Under the pieces are notes generated by a model. That model made no database searches and had not been told where the DNA came from. It saw only the letters and a list, made by a program, of their open reading frames with translations. This document shows, piece after piece, positions 13,401-27,263 of a DNA stretch of 64,000 nt (its first letter is position 1; the number at the start of each line of letters is the position of its first letter). The translations under genes and the position numbers were made by a program. This stretch comes from Polydactylus sextarius (taxonomy: Eukaryota > Chordata > Actinopteri > Polynemidae), in NCBI GenBank assembly GCA_016801845.1, contig CM028928.1:10336827-10400826 (forward strand), read 5' to 3'.

Positions 13401-16349
13401 TTTAATGGCTCATGATTAAAGTCTATGGCTTCGTATTGACTGGGTGTAAGAATGCAAGGGTAAAAAAAGAGCTTTTATGCTTTAATATAATATTTTCTAT
13501 AACAAAAATGCAATTATTTTCAAATATGTTTGAGTATTTATTACCATACCAATGTTTATTTGCCAAGGGATTTTTTTCTTATTGTCCAAACTGACAAAGT
13601 GTATTCAAACAAAATGGTAACAATTTATTTGTATAAATCATACACTAAACTAAATGCTGTTTATATCAACTCCAACCTTGTCTTCCAGAAATTACAAAAA
13701 TACATAAACAGTAAATGTCACTAATATGCAATAGCAAATATCTTTTAAATAGAAGGTAATGGACCCCAGATGTTGTTTTGATGATGATACATATGTTATT
13801 ATGGTAATTAATGAATACGCACTTGACAAAATTATTGTTTAGGAATAAGAATCAATATAATAGTCAGTGATAATGTATTAATTTATTTTTTTTTAAACTT
13901 TTTACAGTTTTCTTGCAAGACAATAAATTCTCATCATGGTGAATGGTTACTTTAAGCAGATGTTAGTACATTTTAAGTGAAACCACAAACTTTCCCTATT
14001 CTTTATTAACATTGGCTAAATCTAACCATACACACAAGTTAAATACGAACCCCCTTCTTCCTTTTCGTGCTTCTCTTGTGCTTCTCGTGCTTTTTCTGTC
14101 AGTAACTCAGTCTGAACACATAATCATTACATTTACAGTTTAACACACCAGACAAAAGGATTAGTAGAATAGAAACATAATTTCTAGCGTTCAGGATCAA
14201 TCTGCATATCATCAAACTGTCAGCCAGCAGTTTCAGCAATGATTTTGATTTTGATACTAGTATCACAGTGCAAAAAGTAAAAGCAAGTGAATCCATGTTT
14301 AAAAAAACACTAAAGGTTAAAACAGTAATTGGACATCTGTGGGAGAAATGAAGGGAGAACTGTTTTACACTGGGCGAAAGCTGTTCTTATTTTTCTTTTG
14401 CCCCTAATTATAAAATGTGTTGTTCTGTTGGTTGCAGAGAAAAAGAATATAATTGTCAACAAATCATTAGAATTAGTTGATTTGCAACTAAGTGGGCAAA
14501 CAGCAGACACCATGTTAAGGTTAGAGGACCATTGTCATCCTGGCAACAATAATAAACATGAGGTTATGAGGTTATGGTACATTCATAGACAAAAGTCGCA
14601 ATGCTTACATTTGGAAAAAAAAGGGACAGAACATTCAGTCCCATTTTGTCAACCCATCCATATATCCTGCCCTTCCTCCACCCTACAGAGACATATATGA
14701 CTCTATAAACAGTACAACATCCGACTTCCCCATTGATCTTGTCATAATGACAACAGTCGCAAAGGGTCACCTAGCAAGACAAACACAGTAATTAAGTTGC
14801 CAGCACTCACGGTCATCTGTGTTCCACAAAGAAATAGTATTATTGAGATATAGTAGTTGTTTACTGATAAAACAAAGTTTTAATCACAAATTACAAGCTC
14901 TCAAAAATTACTGGAGGAATTTCTAAAATGTAGACTGTAGTATGTAAAAAAAAAAAAAATTTCTACATAAGGGCATGAATTAAATTTTCAATATCACATA
15001 AAGATATAAAGACCGATGTTAACATTTATACTATACAGACAATTTTCCTCCTCCATCTGATATTAGTCTAACTGGCTCAGTAAAATCAAAACAATTTGTA
15101 CAACTACTATTACTAAAACCATGTACAATCACTTTGAATGGAAATATCTTAGCAGGCATCTTCTTCATCAGTCATAAGTAACTTTCTCAAAATCTCAAAA
15201 CATAAAAAAACCTTATGTGCATCCCTCTTGTTTTTCTCCTCTGCGGAGGAATGAAATCCATCAATCTACCATTCATCAGTTTTATCGCCCATTTTCTCCT
15301 CCTTGGCCAACCCAAAACCCCAAAAGGAAAGCTTTTGGTGCTCTTTTGAAAAATCGTCCTGAGAAAAAATGATTGCAAACAGCTCAACCCTTTGTTTTCC
15401 CTCTCAATAAAGCAAGCGACAAGGCCAGTACTTGATGTACGAGCATTGTGCGCGCCTGGGCGTGCGGCACAGTGCATAAGCAAAGCCATGTTTCATGGCA
15501 AGCAGAGTGTTCTTTCCCTTCTTTACCTTCACCACACCACCCAGATGAGAATATAATGTTCTACAACACATCACTGCTTCAGGTCAATACTTGATTTGCT
15601 CCAGTATGTTGTAGAGTCTCTGCTCTGGTAGGGGTCTGGGGAAGCATTAGGGGCCCCAGAAAACAGGGCACAGAGGTGGTAGTGAGTTGGGGAGGTACAT
15701 GAGTTTGGGGCTGGGGGTTGGGGCAGGGGGCTGCTTCTTAGTGTCAGAGCTGGAGTGTCGATTGAACCAAAATCCCCTGAGTCCCTAAAATCATTTCCAG
15801 GTATGCAGGTCTGCATGTTTTTGTGATACCACATGCTCTCTTCAGACCCTTACACACATGCTGTACATGGTCACATAATTTCAAACTGGTGATCCATATG
15901 TATCCTCTTACAAACATATATATCAAACTATTAGTTTACATTTGCAAACACTCACCAAACCAAAGACACATCAAACAAGGAATGGCAATTAACTCCATCA
16001 CAAATAGATACCTTTTTGTGTCACCTCCAAACATCTCTGCATTTTTATTATATTGGGTAATATTTGGATGCTGCTTGTGTGCCACCCAGGGACAACAATC
16101 TTTGAGTGTCAGCAAGCACCCAAATAATGGATGAGGGTGAGGCCAGTTGCTTTCTTTAAATATTAATGTTGTTGAACTGCAGTCCATCTCAACCCTGACA
16201 CAGCGGTGAAAGAAAATCACTTGCCCTTTCAATGAGATAAAACACTGTAGACATCCATGTCCATATGAGACTATATATAGATAGATGAATTACATCATCT
16301 CTTGTGATGACACGGCTGCTGACTGACATTTTGCTTCTGAAGATTTACA
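10401..16349. other. Gene-free stretch
   Basis: Contains a purine-rich segment at about 13120-13290 with a G9 run, a three-copy gtgcttctc-like tandem repeat near 14065-14095, A runs, a block at 15190-15500 with CpGs (gtgcgcgcctgggcgtgcgg, about 15448) that may be regulatory, and a G-rich stretch at 15630-15735. No supported gene. Confidence 0.55.
15707..15730 (+). other. Canonical G-quadruplex motif with 2-nt loops
   Basis: Four G runs on the + strand (GGGG, GGGGG, GGGG, GGGGG at 15707, 15713, 15720, 15726) separated by two-base loops CT, TT and CA. This is among the most stable predicted quadruplex arrangements. More G runs precede it from 15630. Confidence 0.85.
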
Positions 16350-17880
16350 GTGAAGTTAAAAAAAAGGCCTGGGGCAGATAGTGGCAGGATTGGGTACATG
16401 CCATGGGCCTGCAATGTTTTGAGTCTAACTCATGACTTTTGTTGGTTGTCATCCCTTTTGTCCTCCATCTTTATCACTCTTCCACTATCCAATAAAGCTG
16501 TCACAATTCCTGTCTAGGCCCTGTTTATTTTGGCCCTTTTGTCTTCTCCTATTCTCCATCTGCATCCCCATGCTCTCAACAGATTTATGACTCTATCCCA
16601 CAAATACACTTTTTTCCTGTTGTCTCATAATCCTCATCCGTATTTAAACCCTCACATGTTGTAGACATGTGTTCTTCTGTGTCTGTCAGCTTGTCTCAAT
16701 ATTATTTGAATATGCATTGCTGCACCTCGCTGACAGACATTAGGGCCCTCAAAAATGGACTTGACAAATGTTGCATTCTCTGATGATGATCTAAAAGAGG
16801 TAAACTAAAGGATGCAGTTCTGGCATTGGTCAGTACTTTGCACAGTGTAAAAATTCTGATTCTGCCAGCCCACTTTAAAAAGTTCCCGCCATCTCTAAGT
16901 TTGTGAACCCTGCCACAGCAGAGCTGGCAATCTGCTTTCTGCTAGATAATTCTGCTAAATAACTTCTTCATCCTGGAGAAAGACAGAAGAGGAAGAAGAA
17001 ACCATAGCCCTCATTGCTCCCTAAGAAATACCAGTCTTCTTTGGTGCCCAGAGACCCAGGCTCTCAGCAGTTCAATATTGCTTGTGATGTCCAGTCAACA
17101 CTGTCAGCACCTCTGCTTCGCAGTAACTAATTTTTGCATTAGGTGCTTCAGCCAATGCCTCTGTTCTTCAGTCCTGAGTTGGCATCCCTAGCACATCAGT
17201 TGCCAACTTTCTACCCTGCACTGCAATCTTCTTTCTCCACTGTTGATGGCTGACATCCACCTGCCCTAGTCTTCAAGCATCAGCCTGTTTCTCAACTCTG
17301 CCTTCTGCTTGTCATCAGTCTTCTTCATGCTGGCACTGATCTCCAGTCTTGAATCAGTCCTGCATCCCATCCCAAACCCCAGTAGCCTACTCATCATCCA
17401 AAAGGATTCCACCTTCACTGATGGCATCTTGCTCATCATCCAGATGTCTACACTTCGCCTTCCAGAGGGTTCTGCCTTTGCCACTGTTCTCATGATCACT
17501 ATGCACAGTGTTCCTGCCTATCACAAACCCTCCAGAGCCTTTACTGCTCTGCGCTAGCATCTGCTTGTCTTGCTTAGTGATTCCACTCATCTGCCCTCAA
17601 CGCTCAAGGTCTCCTACTCTACCAGTTTCTAGATAGAGGAATGCTGCTCCATTACTCTCCACCTACCTGTGTCTCTTTCTGTTGTCCCTGGGCAGTATAC
17701 CCTTCTCATTTCTGTTCCTGGCTATGATAATGCTCATCATTATCACAGGCCACTATTTAACATGCCTATTTCACCTGCTCCCTCCCACATCGTTGTATTT
17801 TTCTTTCTGTTGCACACTTTCTTGCTTGCTGTTTCTCTGTTATCTGTTTTTCTGCCTGACTGACTGTCTGTTTGTTTAAA
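16350..17880 (-). pseudogene. Unidentified, possibly decayed coding sequence on the - strand
   Basis: The + strand is pyrimidine-rich here (so the - strand is purine-rich, as mRNAs often are). Reading the - strand from 17510 down to about 16980, one frame stays mostly open over roughly 175 codons. It is broken by only a few stops (TAG, TAG, TGA, TGA, TGA) that each lie one transition from a sense codon. Example peptide: LRTEEQRHWLKHLMQKLV. A further open stretch runs downstream to about 16710. I recognise no domain. A retroelement-derived or processed pseudogene is possible; chance is not excluded. Confidence 0.3.
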
Positions 17881-18675
17881 CTTAAGCTGGTAATTAATTA
17901 AATTAATTCTGTTTTCTAGTTTTTAATCAATATATACTCAAAGGAATATGTACATTGCTTACATAACATTGCTGCTCACATTGAAACCTGCAGAAACAAT
18001 ACAAAAAAAAATCATGTTTTGTCCAATAATACATCATGATGTCACATTTTCTATAGTCAAGACTGACAAAAATACTTGGATGCATACATATATCCTAAAA
18101 TAGCAACATTAGGTCTAATAGTTTCCATTATAATGTAAAATTAATGAGCCCACTCTGGAACATATTTGCCTTCTGGAGGAAACTATTAATTTGGGGTTGG
18201 CCTGTAAAGTTTAGTTTTTTCCTTTGGCTTTTGGGGCTTGAAGCTTCCTAAACCAAGTGCGAGAGTCTGTTTTTATTGTGGTGTTAATCCAGAGCCCCTG
18301 GGTCCCCTTGCCACATTGACCAGATGAAAGGCCTTGCCCAGATGTTTACAGCCTGTGAAAGTGGCAGGGAGCTGGTGTCAGATGCTGGCACAACCGCCAA
18401 CAAACAGAAAACACGGTAGTAAAGCCCCACGCTATTGGAAACAGGAGGAAAGAAAGTGTGTCAGAGGGAAATGATAGAGTTTTAAGGTTTGAAGAGCATG
18501 CAATTATGTGTGCTCCATGGACAGTGTAGTACTTGCATATATTTCTTTCATAGATAAAACATAAATAAATACAACATTTCAAATTCAAATAACTATAGTG
18601 TAAAACAACAGAGGAAATTTTCAGCACACTACCCTGAGCCAAAATTATCTGTTTTACACAAAAATGCACACAGAT

Positions 18676-18880
18676 TCAATGAATGAGCTCAGTTGGTTGA
18701 GGTCACAGCTCCTAAAGGTGTAACCTTGATCCCAGTTTGCCAGATGGCACTCACAGTGGCATTTCCATACTTAGCACATTGACCTCTGTGACACTGTGAA
18801 TTAGTGTGTGTGTGTGTATGAACCTGCTTGAATGGGTGCGTGTATGCGTGCGTGTCTATGTGAATGTGACACAGAGAAGT
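18676..18880 (+). mobile_element. Degenerate tRNA-derived SINE
   Basis: An A-box-like gagctcagttggttgagg (18685-18702) and a B-box-like ggtgtaaccttgatccca (18717-18734) are spaced as in tRNA promoters. They are followed by a (TG)n stretch and gaatgggtgcgtg ... gtgaatgtgac, the order seen in common teleost tRNA-SINEs whose body ends with gtgaatgggtgaatgtgac. Heavily mutated. Confidence 0.55.
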
Positions 18881-21800
18881 CTGTCTAGCCATGCCAGTCT
18901 GTCTAAAGCCCAGGCCATCTGGTGCCCTCTGTCAGACCACGTTTATTTAGCTTTCCTAGATAAAACCTCAGAAACTCTGTTATGTAGGAGGACAGACTTT
19001 CACTGCCAAGGTCAAGTCACTGCAGAGCTGATTCCAAAATATGTAGATATTATGTAGGATTTTAGCATCAAGAGATACTTCAGAAACAGTTTCTACGGTA
19101 AATATGTATTGCTTCACAGCGAAGGGCTTTGAATGAAAGAATGAAGGCGAAGGGCTACTTGTTGAGTGGTAACTCAAATAAATCCAAAATTTAACAACAG
19201 TTTTTGGCAGATGTTGGAACAAGTGAAAGGCCAACAAAAATGGCAAAATAGCAGCAGATTTCAGCTGTTTTTTATATGCCCAAGCTCAGAAACAAATGTG
19301 TTATATGCTGCCAGAGGAAAATGTTCTCCACAGACAACAGGGGCCTCTGAAGAGAGGGACAACTCAGAATATGCTCCCGGGAACTGAGAGTGAAAAGCCA
19401 ATAGGGAGCATATGCAAAAACAGTGCTCATTAGCAGCAGAACACCTCAAAGTAATTAAAATCACTTAGAAGACAAAGAGTTTTCGGACAGAGTTAGTTCC
19501 ACTGCTAAAACTTCTGCATTCGTCGTAAAACAAGACTTAATGAACATCATTAGTGAAAGAATTGTGGACCTTTAGTACAGTAAGACTAAAAACCTTCTGA
19601 CCTGAAGATCGAGGGTTTTAATTGTGCTTTAATTTACTGTTTGTAAGCAAGTATTCAAAATAAGATGAGAAGCATGCACCATTATTAACCTCACCGCTAT
19701 TGACCTAATCTTGTGTTCGAGCATTTGTGCAAAGTTTGGCCTCAGGCCCCTTTTGTTAAGTGTGGAATTATGTAGATGTTGCCTCATTATTGCAATAATG
19801 TCTTGTGTACACTCAAATGCTAATAAATAAATGAATAAATGGTCTAAAGCAGGGCTTCTGTGACTTGAATCAAAGTAACATTTACACCTCTTGCCTCCCT
19901 CCACCCCTCCACCCAAACTCCAATTAGAAAGCCTCTCTAAATGAATGTGTTGTGTGTTGCCGGAGCCACGCTGTCTTGTGACTTAATCTGGATTGAGCAG
20001 AGCACCCTTTCATTAGGTTACGCGTGGCCGCAATGTGTCTTGTCACTTTGCAGAGAAAGCAGCTGATAAAATCTGTTGAACGGAATTAGATTGTCATTGA
20101 TGTGTCAGTGAGATTGTAAAAACAACAGATCGATGGCGGAATCACTGTGCTATATGTAAAGATGCAGATGATCAACAAATAAACAAAAAGAATTCAGTTT
20201 GAGGATCTGCGGACAGCCTATGTTTTCATCTCACTCATATGAGGAAATGCATGCTTTCATACACACACACACACACACATACACACACAAATAGGTCTTT
20301 TCTCAAACTTTAGCTTGGAGCAATCTCACAACACTGAACAACAGAGTCAGAGAGAAAGAGAGAAAGAAGCCAAACCAATTCCAATACAGCACTAATGGGC
20401 CACATCATGTCAATACAATAAATAATGGCCCTTTCAGCTCACTCAATAGTGAGTAAATGAAAATTTAACCTTTCATTAAATGTGGTCGTATTATTTTCCC
20501 ACTAGCTTCCCAGCTCTATTTCCCTCTGACACTTTTTTTTTTTTTTTTTTTAATTTTGTACATGAACCATGTGCAAATGTTGTGATGTAGGGTTATATAC
20601 CTGTGTTCAGTCGTGTATTGTAGTATGGTATTGTTGTATGATGTAGTTCACTTCTGTCACAGGTTATGATACATACAATAAAGTATTTGGATAAGAGAGG
20701 TGGGTGCAATTGTTTTATTTAAATTTAAAACTACAGACATTACAGCAGTGAGTTTCATCACAAAAGACACAACTACTTCTCCTTGCAGAACAGTTTTCAT
20801 ATGTAGCATACCTGTTCCTAAATTCCCACTGATTTCTACAGGCTGTGCAGTGGCATTATTGGGAGAGGAGGCGGTAAGTCTCCAGGCATCCTGTCTGGTA
20901 GTCGCTGAAAAGGCTCTGGGCCTGGTCTCCACTGTGGCCAACCTGCCCTCTTAATTAATTAGCACTAGCAGGAAGTTCTGGCCCACAGGGGAAAGGAGGG
21001 CCCTCCAGAGGATTGGACAAGGTGATAATGTCCTAAAGGGGACACCAAGTCCTGTATGCTTGGTCGGCTAGCAGAACCTGTCCGGCTGAAAATCAGGACT
21101 TATTTTTCCTATCATGTATGTATTCTGCATCTGCTCAATGGGCCACAACGAATCTGGAAACTATCTATTTTAGTGACCCTGTCTCCTAGTAATTATGTTT
21201 ATATACTACCAGAGTTGTTTTCCCATTTAATTTTTGTAAAGAAATGTAATTGCTATGTGTATTATGTTCCCTGTTTTCTTGTGTAGGAAGTATTTCATCT
21301 ACATGTGAGTCATCGCTACGTGTTTGAGGTCGATGAATGACATTCAGGGTTGCAGGCTCTGACTGTAGATTAGGCTTTGCACCCTGAACCACACTTATCA
21401 TTACGTTTGAGCTACAAAGGCACTTTAGATGAGGTTAGGGATGGATGTGGTTTTGGGTGAATGTTAATAAAGTATACACGTCAGGTCTTGCCCTTTGAGA
21501 CGTTTCAACATTTAACTTAGATTATTATCTTCCCCTACTGATTCGGCCAGTATCAACACTAAGCAGGTTAAGGCAGAGGTTTTCAAACTGTCAGACAAGG
21601 TTGCTTTTGGAAATGAAGTTATCCATATAATGTTAGGTAACTGCAACACTTACATCATGGTACTGTTTATAAAAAGACAACATTACTTGCTGGAACACAC
21701 ATAAGTCCTGCATGAAAATCTGATGCACTAACTGTTCCACTATTACACAATTACATTCTGTCCCACTACATAAAGGACACACTAACTAGTGTTTTGTTGG

Positions 21801-23989
21801 AAATGTAAATGTCCAACTGAGCCTTAATTATTCTGGATATATATGTATATATATATATGTCTAATGAGTTAGTTCATCATTGTAATGTACCAATTCTGCT
21901 GTAATTCACTGTCATAACATCATGTGGTTTAAGGATCTTAATGTAAAACTTACACAGACACATCCCTGTTTACTCTCACAACAGTTTAGTAACATCTTCT
22001 ACATTCATTTTGGTGTAAAAACAGCCAATTTGCATGTAAAAAAAGTCAAACATCATATGACTTGAGTTATTACTTGAACTATTTACACAGATCCTTATGA
22101 CCTGCATACTCTCACTCTGCGATTTATCATTGTTTTGTTTGTGTGTATGTTTACGTGCGCTTGAATGTGTGTGTGTGCAAACTTCTGTCTGTTTCTCTCT
22201 GTGTCTCCAATAATAAGCATGTGCACCTTTTTCTGCCTCCGGCCTTCATACACAATTTAGCCAGAAAGCCATAGCTGATCATGATTTAGCTTTTGACACG
22301 GCTCGCCCCGAGGCAGGGGGGGGGGACTAATACAGATATCTGACTCCCAGAGCGCGATGGAGGGAAGGCGAGAGAGAAAGTGAGAGGCCTTTTATTGACT
22401 AAATGATAAAGAGGTTGGTAATGATAAATAACAGTCATTTTATTGTGGAATTCCCAGAAAAGACACATTCTACACAATATATAAAAAGAGAAATAATAGA
22501 CGAGAAAGTTGCTCGCCGGGGCCCTGACGCACTCGCTCCCTACAGAGTCACCCATTGTTTAACTCCTATTCTTCAGCTGGGGTGGAGGTCACAAATTGGG
22601 TTAGAGGACCTGCTGCTATGAATACTACATAAGGCTGATGCAGAGTGGCAGCGTCATCCCTGTCTCTGGCACTAGGAGGAGGGCCCAGGCAAGACAGCGC
22701 CAGTTTTGCCTATGGGCATCTCTCTCTCTGTCAGTATATTCTGTGAATCTCTCTCCTTATTCCTTAGTTCACTTAGTCTCTCTCTCTCTCTCTCTGCCTG
22801 TCTCTCTATCTGTCCCTTTCTTCCTCTCTTTTTCATTCGCTCCCTTTTACCTCTCTCTCAGCATGGTCCTTGCACTGTTTTCCCAGCACATCGGGGTGGC
22901 AGTGGAGTCTGCCTCTTCTGCTTTTTCTCTCTGTCTCCAGGTTTCAGCTATCATTAAGACAAGATGGCTGACCCTCTGAGGACAGATAAAGTCCTCTGTG
23001 GTGCAGCGTGAATGACATTGCAAGCAGGATATAAGCTCATTTAGTTGGAGGTGATGGATTTTCGTGCGTTAATGCAATTTATGTAGAGCAATCCTTTTGT
23101 TTTAGTGTAAAATACAAGCTTTTGTAAACATATTACCTTACCTCATTACCTCACCTATGACAGATCATATTATGGGCTGACCATTGTGTAGTTTTTCAGA
23201 TCTTGACCTCACATCTTTTAAGGTTGCTTTATCTTTTAATACCAACCAAACTGAATATCTTGAAAAAAAAAAAAAAAAAAACTATCCAGCTGCCCACTGC
23301 TCTGCTATCTAGTGGGAAGTTCCCAGCTACGCTGGTGTGAAAGACTGGTGGCAGCTAGTGTGTGTATGTGTGTGAGTGTGTTTGCCTCAGGATACCTCTG
23401 CAGCTCTGCAGTTCTTGAATACTGAGTGGAGAGTGGCCCAGAAATGAGCAGTCAAATCCAATTAAATTACTCAAATTAAATTGTACAATGGTTATGGAAT
23501 ACCTGATCAAATTACTCACATTCAGGGGATTTCGACAGCAACCAATTAGTTCAAAGTATAAAGTTCACACGCTCAAATTAACACCAAGAGAGGACAGGGC
23601 CTTTATTTGAGGGAAATGATACATCATAATTACATCACGTTGGAAAAAATCACAAATTACAGAGCATGCATTTAATAAGAAAAAGGAAATGGTTAATAGG
23701 TCTTGATAAGACAAATCTAGCCTTGTCAATGGTGCAATGTGGCTAGGTTGGCTAAATTAAAGAGGAGAAGTTATTATTGTTTCAAAAGAGCTTAAGGGCC
23801 AATTGTTGCTCAGTCAAAACATGGGCACTTTGAACATGGTCCTTCCTGTCAAAAACAACAGCGAAAGCCAACATAAAAGAGAAGGAGAGGTGGTGTTTAA
23901 AAAACTGTCAGAGCAGACTGTAGTTAACTCTCCTCCTCTGGTAATTGAAATATGTTGAACAGGCTGGTCGGACAGTTAACAAGATTCAA
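18881..23989. other. Gene-free stretch with simple repeats
   Basis: Contains (AC)n at about 20262-20287, a T run at 20533-20551, (TA)n at about 21838-21860, a G10 run near 22318, (CT)n at 22777-22795 and an A run at 23263-23281. The segment cagaggttttcaaactg near 21575 resembles a hAT terminus, but no partner was found. No supported gene. Confidence 0.55.
19565..19640 (+). mobile_element. Possible fragment of a tRNA-like SINE head
   Basis: The segment gacctgaagatcgagggttttaat resembles a tRNA anticodon-to-T-arm region (B box GGTTCGAATC with mutations). No A box or tail recognised. Confidence 0.2.
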
Positions 23990-24440
23990 TTTTGAAGTAG
24001 GTCTTTCTCATTAGATTGGCCAAAATAGACACTTTGTCATTTCCTCAATAGTGATGGAATTCTTTTGAAACTCCTGGATTAATTGTGCAAGGGACTTCCT
24101 GACCTTTTTACATTTTAAATTTAGCTTCTCAAGGTGCCTTTCCAAGGTGAAACAAGTGAGTAATGAGATACAAAATCAGCCTGTTAATTGACTTTCAGCA
24201 AATTTAGATCTGCAAGACCAACGTATACATTTCCCTCTTTTAAAAGTGAACCATTTTAGCTAATAAAGTTATTAATCTTGGCCATACAGTAATTATCACT
24301 GTAATTATGCTGTAATTGCACATACATCAAGCCACTTCGTATAGCGAGCAGGCTCAAGCGTTCTCGTGATGGTTTTCTCCACGTCATGTAAAGACATTAG
24401 TCTTTTTCACGGAAACTGGATGGATAGAATTGGCGGAAAT
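23990..24440. promoter_or_regulatory. Candidate conserved non-coding element
   Basis: Dense ATTA/TAAT motifs: cctgttaattgactttcag, gtaattatcactgtaattatgctgtaattgc (three TAATTA/TAATTG sites within about 35 bp near 24290-24320), then a CpG-containing stretch with ctccacgtcatg. Enhancer-like composition. Confidence 0.3.
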
Positions 24441-26533
24441 TAAGCCTTGTAAAATGGTTTGGATTGAAATGACACCACTAACTTGATTCACTGAGAGTTG
24501 TTATGGCAGCCATATCAATTTGATCAGCCAGCTTGACCCTAACACCATAAAGCAGACAGTCCTTCATTTGTTTTTTTCTCTCTTTACTGCCTTTACTTGT
24601 TGCTAGATGCTTCTTGCATCCCTGCTCACATAGACAGCATATAGAGCCACAGAAGTACCATAAACTGCATAGCATGATAATGCTGCTTTAATTACCCCTT
24701 GGTCAGCCCACTTACAAACCTATTGCTGCAGCAGTCAATATCCCCAAAGATCCATTCATGCCTCGGCTGATGGTTAACTTGGGAGCCTTTGCTGAGTGCT
24801 TTAGCCTAATTGATATCCTTATTTAGCAATGAGCCAGTGGGAGTCGGAGGGGAGTTAAATGGAGCAGTTTACCAGGCAGAAAGCATGCTAAACCAGATCC
24901 CCGACACCACCACCATGGCTTACTGGAGCCCAGACAGTGATTTATACCAGCTAATTTACTGTTTCAAATTGATTAACACCACTTTTGTTTTGTTTTCACT
25001 AATGATTGCTTTCACCATTTGTCCTTTTCTTTTTTTTTTCTCTCCAACGATCAGAACCTAAAGCAGGTTTAGTTATGGATTTATGACATTTGACTGGTCC
25101 CAGGCCACAATCACTGAAGTCGGTTCACAAGAGACTCCGACTTTAGCAACTTCCTTAGGGCATTCAGTCTTAGCCACTACAGTGTGAGTGTATAGTGACT
25201 ACACACACATATATTCACACATGTAACAATGTACACTACAATACATGATCAACAGGACCTCCTCCTATATGTTTTCTCTGGTTTACACATGATGCAACAC
25301 CTGAGATATGGCTGCAAACACCATCCAGAGATCTGCAGCATTTCAAGTTGTTCACTTTCAGCTGAGCAGGACAACAAGTATAAAGCCACTTATAATCGGT
25401 TTTATGAGAACAATGCATAATATCTAACAAGTCAAACAAAGCTATTAGGAGCAATGGAAAAATCAGATTCTTCGTTTAAACTGGGTTTGTAGGTCTCTTC
25501 CTCCTGCCTGTCTCCCTAGATATGTCTCCCTTAACAGCTCAAAGTAATTAGCAACGACCACATGCCAAAGGTAGGGTAGCTACTGTACACAGAGTAGGCA
25601 GACCTTATCTTTCATTTGAGACAATGAGATGCACTGTGGGGGCTTTCTGAGAGCTGGGAGCTATAAGGTAGGCAGGCAGGCTCCCCCTCCCAAGGTTGCT
25701 TCACTGAGACAAGCTAGTCTAGGGACAAAGGATACCCGCTGAGTGCACATTATGAGAGTTTAATTATCAATTTTAGAAGCAACCCATTTTTTTTTTAATG
25801 CAAACTAAAATTTGTCTTTGTTGCACAGGAAAAAGGCTTTTCTTTTCTTTTTCCTTCTTCATTTTTTAATTTAAAAATATTTGTTACCAAAGTACATCTG
25901 TAAAGACAACCCTCCTCTGAACGATGCCTCCAAAAGTCCTCCAGGGGTTCCCATTAGTCACAATGTTGAGCACCGAGCTCAGCCACAAAATGGCCTCCAA
26001 TCTTTGAGGAGCGCCGTCAGCCCATTCTTTATGCTGTCAGGATGAAGAAGAGCATAAAAAGTCAGAGTCAATAAAGTCATAAGAAATGCTTGATATCAAA
26101 ACACAGTGCGCCACTATGACTGATTAAGTGTCCAGGTCCAGTTCCAAAGCACTCACACATCTCTGATGGGGAAAAAAAAGAGGGGGACAGAAAAAAGGGA
26201 GAAAGAAAGTGTGATACTGAGGCTTTTGGAAAGGTTGTTCAGGATTTTCCTTTGGTTGCTTGTATATTTCTGAGGCATGCTATTGTTGCTATTGGGTCTA
26301 AAAGGATTGCCTTTAAGCTTTACAATTTTGTTGTGACACTTGACTGGAACACTTAAGCATGATTACAGTAATCTTCGTAGTCAATTACGGATGGTATCTT
26401 TATAATCACAGCCAGTGAGCAAAATGAAATACATTTGGGGCAAGTCCATACAGTCTCACTATAGTGTTAAAACACAACTTTACTTCCTTTCTCTGACAAA
26501 TATGTGGAATTAGAGAATAGAGGTGAGGTTGCA

Positions 26534-26564
<31 letters not shown>

Positions 26565-26899
26565 GCACCATGAAGTTAATACCGACTCAGACAAAGAAGA
26601 CAGCGAGATGAGAAAAAGGAATGACTGAGATTAAAAATGAAAGAGAGTGCCACTTTTTGTCCAGATAGTTGTTGTAGCCTGCAGCACCAGTCTTTACTAA
26701 CTCTTTACTAACTGAAATACACTGGCAGGGTTTGATCAAATGCACTTTATGCTTAAGACACATCTCTGTGATTTAAGAGGTCTTCCAAAATAAATGACTG
26801 CACTAAGGTAAAAGTTAACAACGGCGCTTTAAATTGGCTTGAGATCATACCGACTTCATGGGTGGAGAAATACACTTTAACCGCAATAGAAACAGACAT
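24441..26899. other. Gene-free stretch
   Basis: A T26 run at 26539-26564 and other A/T runs. Otherwise complex sequence without gene signatures. Confidence 0.55.
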
Positions 26900-27180
26900 T
26901 TCTGCTGGGTCCAAACATGACAGGAATTTTTCTGCGTTAATGAGTCTGAGTGAAATTCAATTTCCACTTTAGAAAGTTTGAAACCAGAGCTGTAATCTAT
27001 TTCAACACTCTAATCTGATGCCATAAACTGATAAGTGAGAATTTTTTGGTATCACCTTTTGCTATTCCTTGCACAGCATTTAGATTGCATTAATCTTCGC
27101 AGAATATTGCACACAAACACTCTTTGTCAGGCTTCAGCTCCAATTTGACAACACAGAGAAACATTCCTGACTTGAGTGAA
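26900..27180. promoter_or_regulatory. Candidate conserved non-coding element
   Basis: Repeat-free block, e.g. ctgcgttaatgagtctgag, tttccactttagaaag, gcattaatcttcgcagaat. No open frame and no repeat signature. Conservation not tested. Confidence 0.25.
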
Positions 27181-27232
27181 CCACCAAGTTGACGTGAATT
27201 TTTTTTTACACATGCAGGAGGAGAGATAGGAA

Positions 27233-27263
<31 letters not shown>

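Noticed and set aside
18685..18734. Functional tRNA gene
   Set aside because: Boxes are mutated, no cloverleaf can be closed, and the SINE-like tail follows directly.
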